Positions 1 through 5,232 of a stretch of 9,343 nt of DNA are shown here, in pieces. Within the stretch, counting starts at the first letter, position 1; each line of letters begins with the position of its first letter. The notes beneath the pieces were generated by a model that searched no databases, had not been told where the DNA came from, and saw nothing but the letters and a program-made list of their open reading frames with translations. Source of the DNA: Bacillota bacterium (lineage in GTDB: Bacteria; Bacillota; Clostridia; Peptostreptococcales; Anaerovoracaceae); contig JAEEGU010000080.1 in NCBI GenBank assembly GCA_016280485.1, positions 1 through 9,343 on the forward strand. The letters are read 5' to 3'. The position numbers and the translations under genes are program-made.

Positions 1-4
1 GCTG

Positions 5-18
5 AGCCTATCTAGGCT
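5..18. repeat. Short perfect palindrome at window start
   Basis: AGCCTA and TAGGCT are separated by two bases. No T-run follows on the + strand, so this is not a convincing terminator for an upstream gene. It could be part of an operator or the edge of a structure cut by the window. Confidence 0.3.
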
Positions 19-24
19 TATAAA

Positions 25-123
25 TGTGACTAAGAATGATAATGAATAATTCCTTAGTCACACCATTTAAGAAATCGCGCAAAATGAGTGACTAACAGAG
101 TAAGAAAAGTATGATTTAGTCAC
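25..123. repeat. Four alternating copies of GTGACTAA (two inverted-repeat pairs)
   Basis: GTGACTAAG at 26-34 faces CTTAGTCAC at 53-61; a further T-A pair at 25/62 makes a 10-bp inverted repeat with an 18-base gap. GTGACTAA at 88-95 faces TTAGTCAC at 116-123, with a 20-base gap. Corresponding arms are about 27-28 bases apart within each pair. The second pair spans a possible -10 (TATGAT, 110-115) in front of the gene at 163. The arrangement suggests operator sites for a DNA-binding regulator, or terminal repeats of a small element. No regulator is encoded in the window. The stretch 1-160 contains no gene that I can support. Confidence 0.6.
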
Positions 124-162
124 AAAATATAGACCAGAAGGGTAGAAAGTAAAGGAATACAA

Positions 163-969
163 ATGTACAGGATAGAGAATATAATAAAACTACGAATTGA
201 AGCTTTGGACTGCGCAACACGAATCGCCGCACGCGAACTGAGGAGAGCACCTGCCGGACGATTGCGTATTTCAACCAGAAACAAGCACGACAGATTTTAT
301 CGGGTCGCAAAACAATTTGATACCAGCGGAGAATATATTCCAAAGAAAGATAGTAAGATGGTAAAAGCCTTGGCGCAAAAGGACTACGCAGAAAGATTCC
401 TAAAGGCGGCCGCAGAGGAGAGAGTCTACTGGGACAAGGTTTTGAAAAAGGTCTCAGCCTTTGCAACAGACACGGCATACGAAGCACTGTCCGATAAGCG
501 CAAGGCACTGGTTGCTCCATACATATTGCCGGACGATAAGTATGCACAGCTTTGGCAAGAGGCAGAATATGCTGCATCTCCATACAACGTGGAGAACAAA
601 AAGCATCCGACGCGCAGAGGCGAACTCGTAAGATCAAAGTCAGAGGTAATGATTGCGAATGTGCTGGACGATTTAGGCATACCGTATAGGTACGAACAGG
701 GGCTCAGGCTGAAAGATGGGCATATATATTATCCTGATTTCACTCTGCTTGATTTAAGAAGCAGGGAAGAAGTTTACCTAGAGCATTTTGGTATGCTGGA
801 TGACGAACAGTACTTTGCGCGGGCTTGCACCAAAATGCGTAAATACGAAGAAAACGGAATTTTCCCGGGCGTAAGTCTTTTGGTCACTTTCGAAACATCA
901 TTCTCACCGTTAAATGCGGAGCTTACAAGAAATATGCTGCGGATTTTTTTCGGCAAGAGCGCCGGGTGA
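163..969 (+). CDS. Unnamed protein with PD-(D/E)XK nuclease-like C-terminal domain
   Basis: 268 residues. The ATG at 163 is preceded by AAAGGA at 151-156, a good spacing. Residues 1-105 are charged and mostly helical, with a GEYIPKKDSKMVKALAQKDY stretch. Residues about 155-262 look like a restriction-endonuclease fold: RSKSE (E161) on the first helix, YPDF (D192) on a strand, then YLEHFG (E207), followed by a helix with conserved-looking Lys/Tyr and ENGIFPG. The usual lysine of the ExK motif is not in place after E207, where H208-F209 are found; a lysine on the following helix (K224 or K227) might substitute. From memory, similar architecture occurs in many uncharacterised Firmicutes proteins, but I know of no assigned function. 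A nuclease role is inferred from motifs only. There is no signal peptide or membrane segment. It appears to be a single-gene unit, with a hairpin and T-run downstream. Confidence 0.85.
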   Translation: MYRIENIIKLRIEALDCATRIAARELRRAPAGRLRISTRNKHDRFYRVAKQFDTSGEYIPKKDSKMVKALAQKDYAERFLKAAAEERVYWDKVLKKVSAFATDTAYEALSDKRKALVAPYILPDDKYAQLWQEAEYAASPYNVENKKHPTRRGELVRSKSEVMIANVLDDLGIPYRYEQGLRLKDGHIYYPDFTLLDLRSREEVYLEHFGMLDDEQYFARACTKMRKYEENGIFPGVSLLVTFETSFSPLNAELTRNMLRIFFGKSAG

Positions 970-989
970 TTTACGTAGCAGTGACAGCT

Positions 990-1033
990 GCAGAGAGAGT
1001 ACCGCGCAGCTGACCGGCTGAGCTATGCGCGGG
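990..1033 (-). other. tRNA 5'-half-like sequence (D-arm), no complete tRNA
   Basis: Read on the minus strand, 1030 down to about 1006 gives GCGCATAGCTCAGCCGGTCA, which matches the 5' acceptor end plus TA-GCTC-AGCCGGT of a bacterial tRNA D-arm. The D-stem partner is imperfect (CAGC instead of GAGC). No anticodon arm, T-arm (GGTTCGA) or CCA follows. It may be a tRNA remnant or a coincidence within a GC-rich terminator. Confidence 0.25.
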
Positions 1034-1060
1034 CTCGCCGAACAGCGCGGGCTCTTTTTT
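1020..1060 (+). terminator. Probable intrinsic terminator after the nuclease-like gene
   Basis: GAGC (1020-1023) pairs with GCTC (1051-1054) and, across a small internal loop, GCGC (1027-1030) pairs with GCGC (1045-1048). TTTTTT follows at 1055-1060. The stem is interrupted and the loop long, so its strength is uncertain. An additional 6-bp hairpin (AGCTGC 986-991 with GCAGCT 1006-1011) lies just upstream. Confidence 0.6.
1027..1054. repeat. 10-bp direct repeat GCGCGGGCTC
   Basis: Two identical copies lie at 1027-1036 and 1045-1054, separated by 8 bases. The second copy forms the 3' arm of the proposed terminator. The first offers the same 3' arm and could form a shorter hairpin with GAGC at 1020-1023. 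Confidence 0.6.
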
Positions 1061-1081
1061 ATTTTAATTTATTTGTACATG

Positions 1082-1090
1082 TGATATAAT
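1082..1090 (+). promoter_or_regulatory. Extended -10 promoter for the FliK-like/FlhB-like operon
   Basis: TGATATAAT combines a perfect TATAAT (1085-1090) with an upstream TG. No good -35 is present (only T-rich sequence near 1060-1070), which is compatible with an extended -10 housekeeping promoter. I see no sigma-28 pattern here. The start would lie near 1097, leaving a leader of about 68 bases. Confidence 0.6.
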
Positions 1091-1164
1091 TAAACGATAT
1101 TTGTTGGGCGGGATTATCTGCTCAGGCTAGGTCAAGCAAGGAAAAAGGAAAGGAGGGAATCGAA

Positions 1165-3048
1165 ATGCCGGAAATTAATCCCGTAATCGGGGGCGTCACA
1201 GGAAAAGACCGATTTAGCAACACAACGCGCCAGAGCGGCCAGGAACCTTTTAGTATTACCGGCGAAGTAGATGCCCCGGTCAAAGCACCCATCAAGGGCG
1301 CCGAGATGGGCGATACCACCAAGCTTGCGCAGCAACGCAACCAGCTCCTCTCCGATCTTTCAAACGGCATATTAAAGGCGACGCAGGAGAGCACAAACCT
1401 CGAAGCGACGCAGATGCGCGACCTGGTGACTGCGACAAAAATCCTTATGTTTTCCGAGGAAAACATGTCGCAGGAGCTCAAAGAAAAAATCTTCATCTCA
1501 CCCGAGGAACTCCAGCAAATGCTGATCCAAAAGGACAAGGGCGAGACTTCGTTTTCGGGCGAAGCCTTTGACATATTGCGCCTCATCGCAAAGATGGGCG
1601 GCGGCAAAACCGACATGGCAAGCGCCATGAAGCAGCTTGCGCAGCTCAGTCAAAATATGCAGGCCGCAGGCAACCAAAACGCGCAGGCAAACGCCCAGAC
1701 CAACGCGCAGGCGCTGTTTCAGATGGCGGGAGAAGCAGCAGACGATCTCGCTCAGGGCGCAGTCAGCTTAGAGTTCGGCGCTGCTGCTACAGGCGAAGCC
1801 GAGGGCACGGCGCAGGCAGGCTACGGCCGGGTCCTCGCCGAGGCCATGGCAGGAGAGACAGGTAATGCCGAAAAGGCGGCCGCTGCCAGAGCACAGAGCC
1901 TTGCGGGCTCGCTTTCACAGGCTGCTGCGGGCGGCGAACTTAATGCGGCAGGCCCCGCACTTGAAAATGAAATAGTTACGGTGCTCAGGCACTTTGATTG
2001 CTATACCAACCAAGATAACTCACTCGAGGCTATTGCAAAGCAGCTCGAGACCTTAAACGGAAAGGTCTTCAGCGCGGACAAGCCTATAGTCGCGGCCTTT
2101 GCGGAAAAGCTGCAGACCCTGATGCAGGAGGCGAAATCTGTGTCCGACGGACAAACTAACCCTTATACGCAGATACGCAGCGAGCTTTCGGGCAAGGACG
2201 TGCTGAGTATGGACAGCGAGGCAGTTGCGAAAACGCAGGGCTTCCTGATGGACGAGCTGATGCCGGAGCTTTCAAAGCTTGTCAGCAAGTACAACCAGGC
2301 GGAGGCAATTCGTAATCCGGTGATGTCAATCGTGCACTATGTGGCGCGCTACGACCGTGCGGATGCGGGCAAGCTCGAGACCGCAATCGACAATATGACG
2401 GAGGCTCTCAGGAATGTGCCGAACCTTACGGAGCAGGACGTTCAGGAGCTGAAGTCGCTGCTTCTCGATGCGGCGCGGGACATCCGCGTGCAACAAAAGA
2501 CGGAGAGCATGGAGAAATCCTTCCTCGGGCAGTTCGGTGCGCCGGCGGATGACGGCGACCTCATGAGCTTCATCTCGGATGCGCTCGACAAGGACAGCCC
2601 GGCGAGAGTGCAAAAGCTGGCTATGAATCTTCTTTCCACCATGGTGGACAACGAGAGCCCGACGATGCCGCTCGAGCACTTCATGATCCCGATAGATTTC
2701 AAGGGCAGCGAGACCTATCTTGAAATGTATGTGGACAAGGAATGCGAGCGCCGAAAGGGCAAAGCCGACAGCGCGGTCAATATTTTCTTCACGATTGAAA
2801 GTGACGATTACGGAACGTTCGAGGTGGATTTGCTCGAGCGCGACGGCATGATAGATCTCGACATTCGTGCGCCGAAGGAGCTCCAAAAGGAGGTCAAGGG
2901 TGCGAGAAACGCGATTCGCGAGTCCGTTGAAAATGCGGGCTTCAGGCTGGCACTTTACCGCGTCGCACCGTACAATGCGAGTGCGCCTGCAGCGGAGCAT
3001 TTCAAAGAGCTTCGCGAAAAGCAGGCAGGAATAGATATTAAGGTTTAA
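1165..3048 (+). CDS. Flagellar hook-length control (FliK-like) protein
   Basis: 627 residues, starting at an ATG 7 bases after AAAGGAGGG (1149-1157). It has no signal peptide or membrane segment, as expected for a cytoplasmic or type III-exported protein. Residues about 160-260 are rich in Ala, Gln and Gly, including a NAQANAQTNAQA low-complexity run near 172-183. The middle is predicted helical. Residues about 500-612 resemble the FliK C-terminal domain: FMIPIDF (506-512), a beta-rich stretch, DDYGTFEVDLLERDG (547-561) at the position of the family's LG-x-V-x-V motif, then a helix ending in NAGFRLALYRV. In known systems this domain contacts the cytoplasmic part of FlhB and switches export specificity when the hook reaches length. 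The gene is followed after 18 bases by an FlhB-domain gene, which supports the call. The N-terminal half is not recognisable by itself. Whether it is the main FliK or an accessory paralogue cannot be decided here. Confidence 0.75.
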   Translation: MPEINPVIGGVTGKDRFSNTTRQSGQEPFSITGEVDAPVKAPIKGAEMGDTTKLAQQRNQLLSDLSNGILKATQESTNLEATQMRDLVTATKILMFSEENMSQELKEKIFISPEELQQMLIQKDKGETSFSGEAFDILRLIAKMGGGKTDMASAMKQLAQLSQNMQAAGNQNAQANAQTNAQALFQMAGEAADDLAQGAVSLEFGAAATGEAEGTAQAGYGRVLAEAMAGETGNAEKAAAARAQSLAGSLSQAAAGGELNAAGPALENEIVTVLRHFDCYTNQDNSLEAIAKQLETLNGKVFSADKPIVAAFAEKLQTLMQEAKSVSDGQTNPYTQIRSELSGKDVLSMDSEAVAKTQGFLMDELMPELSKLVSKYNQAEAIRNPVMSIVHYVARYDRADAGKLETAIDNMTEALRNVPNLTEQDVQELKSLLLDAARDIRVQQKTESMEKSFLGQFGAPADDGDLMSFISDALDKDSPARVQKLAMNLLSTMVDNESPTMPLEHFMIPIDFKGSETYLEMYVDKECERRKGKADSAVNIFFTIESDDYGTFEVDLLERDGMIDLDIRAPKELQKEVKGARNAIRESVENAGFRLALYRVAPYNASAPAAEHFKELREKQAGIDIKV

Positions 3049-3066
3049 CGAAAGGAGGCAGCGCGC

Positions 3067-3375
3067 ATGGCGGACAGCAAATTAAAGGTCGCGGCCTTAA
3101 AATATGAAAACGAAAAAGAAAATGCGCCAAAGGTCGTTGCGGCCGGCACCGGCTATGTCGCGCAAAAAATTCTTGAGGTGGCGCTGGCAAACGGCATTAC
3201 TGTCTACCACGACGACAGCGCGGCGACGCTTCTTACAAAGCTCGATGTGGGACAGGAAATCCCGCCGGAGCTTTATCAGATAGTCGTCGATATCTATGTC
3301 CACCTGATGGAGGTCTCCGAGGAAAAGAAACGTCAATTCGCACCAAAGCCAAAAACAGACACGGTCACACTTTAG
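3067..3375 (+). CDS. FlhB-like export-switch cytoplasmic domain protein (FlhX/YlqH type)
   Basis: 102 residues; the ATG is preceded by AAAGGAGG (3051-3058). Residues 6-90 match the part of FlhB that follows the autocleavage site: VAALKYENEKENAPKVVAAG, then the family signature GQEIPPELYQIV (residues 60-71). The four transmembrane helices of full FlhB are absent, and so is the NPTH cleavage motif, so the protein begins where cleaved FlhB's C-terminal fragment would begin. Stand-alone FlhB C-domain proteins (FlhX in Helicobacter, YlqH in Bacillus) are known and can partly replace the native fragment. The gene lies 18 bases behind the FliK-like gene and is probably co-transcribed with it, putting the two interacting partners in one operon. 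Its last codons form the stem of the terminator. Confidence 0.88.
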   Translation: MADSKLKVAALKYENEKENAPKVVAAGTGYVAQKILEVALANGITVYHDDSAATLLTKLDVGQEIPPELYQIVVDIYVHLMEVSEEKKRQFAPKPKTDTVTL

Positions 3376-3388
3376 TGACCGTGTTTTT
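3359..3388. terminator. Bidirectional terminator overlapping the FlhB-like stop codon
   Basis: A perfect 10-bp stem joins ACACGGTCAC (3359-3368) and GTGACCGTGT (3375-3384), with loop ACTTTA. TTTTT (3384-3388) follows on the + strand. On the minus strand the stem is followed by CTG and then TTTTT (3355-3351), so it can also stop read-through from flagellin. The TAG stop at 3373-3375 sits in the loop and first stem base, so the 5' stem arm is coding sequence. Confidence 0.85.
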
Positions 3389-3402
3389 CGTTACTTTCAT
3401 TT

Positions 3403-3442
3403 AAAACGGAGGCAGCCCCGGAGTCGCGACACTCAGGGGCTG
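3403..3442 (-). terminator. Probable flagellin terminator hairpin
   Basis: CAGCCCC (3413-3419) pairs with GGGGCTG (3436-3442). After one mismatch, GAGT (3421-3424) pairs with ACTC (3431-3434) around a CGCGAC loop. On the minus strand the stem is followed by CCTCCG and then TTTT (3406-3403), so the U-tract is somewhat distant. With the hairpin at 3359-3388 it gives flagellin two successive stop signals. Confidence 0.65.
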
Positions 3443-3501
3443 TTGGTTTGTATGTATGAAATAATCTTGTTTCTGTGTTTATGCCCAGCCGGGCACATCC
3501 A

Positions 3502-4893
3502 TTAACCCTGGATGAGGGAGAGGATGCTCTGTGGCATCTGGTTAGCCTGAGCGAGCATCGAAGTTGCAGCCTGAACGAGGATGTTGTTCTTTGTGAACTC
3601 GCTCATTTCGTCTGCCATATCTACGTCTCTGATCTGGGATTCAGCCTTTGCGAGGTTTTCAGCCGCAGTTCCGAGGTTGTTGATTGTGTGATCCAGTCTG
3701 TTCTGCATAGCACCGAGGCCAGCTCTTACGCCGGATACAGTAACGATAGCTTCGTCGATTACTGTGATCGCCGCATCTGCGCCGGTCTGAGATGTAAGGT
3801 CGAGGCTGTCTACGCCGAGTGCTGCTGCGCTGCAATCCTCAACGCCGAACTTTACGTTCTGGTGTGAGTTAGCTCCGATGTGGAGGGAGAGGCGAGCGTC
3901 ACGGATATTACCGATTTCAACGGTATCGCCTGTAGCTGCTGTATCGGAGAATCTGAACTTGAAAGCCTTTGATGCAACGTCTGCGTCTACAGGGTTGCCC
4001 TTGGAATCTGTCCAGTCGATCTTTGTGATATCTTCGGTTGCTGTGGAAACTGTGAATGTTCCGAGGGAAGCACCGGATGTCCACATTCCTGTGTTGTAAG
4101 CATTTACTTTTATGCCGTCAACAACTGACAGATTTTCAGCAGCCTGGTTCTGGAAGTTGGTAACATTAACTCTTACTTCAGGGTCAAGCGGATTGCCATC
4201 TTTGAGAAGAACGACATCGCACTGTGAAGCGAGAGATTGCGCCATAGTCATTTCGATTTTAAACTCATAGTCGCCATCTTCAAGAGTTGAAGTTACACTG
4301 AAACCAGAAAGATTGATTTTAGCGGAATCTGTTGAACCCAGCTTGTCGCCAACGTGAATATTGGTGACTGTCCCTGTGTAAGTTTCATTCATATCTAAGT
4401 TCTCGATGTCCATTACAACCGGACCATAAGCGAATGCCTCTACCGGAGAAGCAGCCACATCGGAAGGGAAGCTTAATGAACCATCAAGGAGATTTCTCGT
4501 ATTAAATTCTGTGTCGGTGGAAATTCTGCTGATTTCTTTTGCCAGCTGATCGATTTCCTTTTGGATAGTCTGACGATCTTCGTCAGTGTTTGTGTCGTTT
4601 GCAGACTGAACTGCCAGTTCTCTCATTCTGTCGAGAATGGAGTGAGTTTCATTGAGGCCACCCTCAGCAGTCTGAATGAGGGAAATGCCATCGTTTGCGT
4701 TTGCTGTAGCCTGATTAAGGCCTCTGATCTGTGCTCTCATCTTTTCGGAGATTGCAAGTCCTGCTGCGTTGTCGGCTGCTCTGTTGATAGCGAAGCCCGA
4801 TGACAGCTTTTCGAGAGCTGCGGATGTGCTCTTGTTGTTTCCCGCGAGAGCACGGTTTGTGTTCATTGCCGCGATGTTGTGATTAATTCTCAT
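3502..4893 (-). CDS. fliC: Flagellin, filament subunit
   Basis: 463 residues, exported by the flagellar type III system and polymerised into the filament. The N-terminal helices (residues 1-140) contain the hallmark MRINHNIAAMNTNRAL, SSG-x-x-INRAAD-x-AAGLAISEKMR and DRMRELAVQSAND segments. The last matches the region recognised by Toll-like receptor 5 in other flagellins. The C-terminal helices (about 375-463) contain MQNRLDHTINNL and end in MLAQANQMPQSILSLIQG. Residues about 143-370 are the variable, surface-exposed D2/D3 part. The start at 4893 is preferred over an in-frame ATG at 4965 because AGGAGG (4906-4901) fits it, the protein then begins as flagellins do, and the sigma-28 promoter places the transcript start at about 4964. 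The gene is transcribed alone, convergent with the FlhB-like gene and divergent from the large surface protein. Other organisms call it hag or flaA. Confidence 0.97.
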   Translation of the reverse strand: MRINHNIAAMNTNRALAGNNKSTSAALEKLSSGFAINRAADNAAGLAISEKMRAQIRGLNQATANANDGISLIQTAEGGLNETHSILDRMRELAVQSANDTNTDEDRQTIQKEIDQLAKEISRISTDTEFNTRNLLDGSLSFPSDVAASPVEAFAYGPVVMDIENLDMNETYTGTVTNIHVGDKLGSTDSAKINLSGFSVTSTLEDGDYEFKIEMTMAQSLASQCDVVLLKDGNPLDPEVRVNVTNFQNQAAENLSVVDGIKVNAYNTGMWTSGASLGTFTVSTATEDITKIDWTDSKGNPVDADVASKAFKFRFSDTAATGDTVEIGNIRDARLSLHIGANSHQNVKFGVEDCSAAALGVDSLDLTSQTGADAAITVIDEAIVTVSGVRAGLGAMQNRLDHTINNLGTAAENLAKAESQIRDVDMADEMSEFTKNNILVQAATSMLAQANQMPQSILSLIQG

Positions 4894-4900
4894 TTTGTTT

Positions 4901-4947
4901 CCTCCTGTTCGTCCTTGAACAATTACCATATGCGCCGTCCGTGGCGC
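4901..4947 (-). promoter_or_regulatory. Flagellin leader with two GGA-loop hairpins (CsrA-type sites)
   Basis: On the minus strand, GCGCC-ACGGAC-GGCGC (4947-4932) forms a 5-bp hairpin with GGA in a six-base loop. GTTC-AAGGAC-GAAC (4920-4907) forms a second one, with a possible extra T-A pair reaching the first base of the Shine-Dalgarno AGGAGG (4906-4901). GGA in a hexaloop near the ribosome site is the known recognition geometry of CsrA, which represses flagellin (hag) translation in Bacillus subtilis through two leader sites. Binding here is inferred from the pattern. No csrA or fliW lies in the window. Confidence 0.55.
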
Positions 4948-4970
4948 GGTTCCTATTTCATACACTAATA

Positions 4971-4997
4971 TTTTCGGAGAAAATGGGAATTACTTTA
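4971..4997 (-). promoter_or_regulatory. Sigma-28 (SigD/FliA) promoter of flagellin
   Basis: On the minus strand, TAAA (4997-4994), exactly 15 bases, then TCCGAAAA (4978-4971). The sigma-28 consensus is TAAA-N15-GCCGATAA, so the -10 matches at six of eight positions with ideal spacing. Transcription should start near 4964, giving a leader of about 70 bases. Very A+T-rich DNA (4994-5045) lies upstream and may act as an UP-type element. Confidence 0.88.
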
Positions 4998-5072
4998 GAA
5001 TATTTTTAAAATTTTTTTGAAAATATTTTTGATTTTCATTTTTGGACATGCTAAAAAGTAATCGTAGGGCGT

Positions 5073-5101
5073 AATTTGAAGGGCAATTTGACCTACAAAT
5101 T
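5073..5101. repeat. AATTTGA repeats between the divergent promoters
   Basis: AATTTGA occurs directly repeated at 5073-5079 and 5085-5091 (12-base period), and CAAATT at 5096-5101 forms an inverted repeat with the second copy. The cluster abuts the -35 at 5103, so it is a candidate operator for the surface-protein promoter. It is about 75 bases upstream of the flagellin -35. Confidence 0.4.
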
Positions 5102-5102
5102 A

Positions 5103-5131
5103 TTGTCTAAAAACTCAACATATTGTATAAT
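5103..5131 (+). promoter_or_regulatory. Housekeeping-type promoter of the large surface protein
   Basis: TTGTCT (5103-5108), 17 bases, then a perfect TATAAT (5126-5131). A second TATAAT overlaps at 5131-5136. Transcription from the first would begin near 5138, giving a leader of about 95 bases. No sigma-28 pattern is visible on this strand, so the divergent genes appear to use different sigma factors. Confidence 0.75.
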
Positions 5132-5150
5132 ATAATGTGTGTGTCTGTGC

Positions 5151-5168
5151 ATATGTCACCATACATAT
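5151..5168 (+). other. Leader hairpin near the predicted 5' end
   Basis: ATATGT (5151-5156) and ACATAT (5163-5168) form a 6-bp stem with a six-base loop CACCAT. It lies about 13 bases after the predicted transcript start and could act as a 5' stabilising structure. It contains no GGA. Confidence 0.35.
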
Positions 5169-5183
5169 TGAAAGCGTTAAATA

Positions 5184-5229
5184 GGGCACAGGATGCGCCC
5201 GAACAAAAGATATAATACGAGGACAGTAT
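5184..5229 (+). promoter_or_regulatory. Surface-protein leader with two GGA-loop hairpins (CsrA-type sites)
   Basis: GGGC (5184-5187) pairs with GCCC (5197-5200) around ACAGGATGC, which contains CAGGATG, the repeat motif of the CsrA-binding RNA CsrB. Thirty bases on, ATAC (5215-5218) pairs with GTAT (5226-5229) around GAGGACA, which is the Shine-Dalgarno sequence itself (GAGGA, 5219-5223). Compared with the CsrA consensus RUACARGGAUGU, the second site keeps RUAC, RGGA and the trailing GU. The second stem is weak (4 bp, A+T-rich). The functional reading is inference. Confidence 0.5.
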
Positions 5230-5232
5230 AAT

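Noticed and set aside
1..160. CRISPR array
   Set aside because: The repeat units are only 8-9 bases and alternate in orientation, unlike CRISPR direct repeats.
986..1036. Functional tRNA gene on the minus strand
   Set aside because: Only acceptor- and D-arm-like bases are present; there is no pairing anticodon arm, no T-arm GGTTCGA and no closing acceptor strand.
2326..3000. Long minus-strand frame inside the FliK-like gene
   Set aside because: A shadow of a GC-rich coding region; the product is Arg/His/Leu-rich with no motif and no ribosome site.
3475..3867. Open frame on the + strand opposite the 3' end of flagellin
   Set aside because: It is the antisense shadow of the highly conserved flagellin C-terminus; it has no ribosome site and no recognisable protein.
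4894..4965. Longer flagellin start at the in-frame ATG at 4965
   Set aside because: It lies at the predicted sigma-28 transcript start, would add 24 residues before the canonical flagellin N-terminus MRINHNIA, and lacks a ribosome site; the ATG at 4893 has AGGAGG.
5138..5232. Cyclic-di-GMP riboswitch in the surface-protein leader
   Set aside because: It would be attractive for an adhesin, but the leader is only about 95 bases and I see none of the conserved GEMM core or its tetraloop-receptor arrangement.
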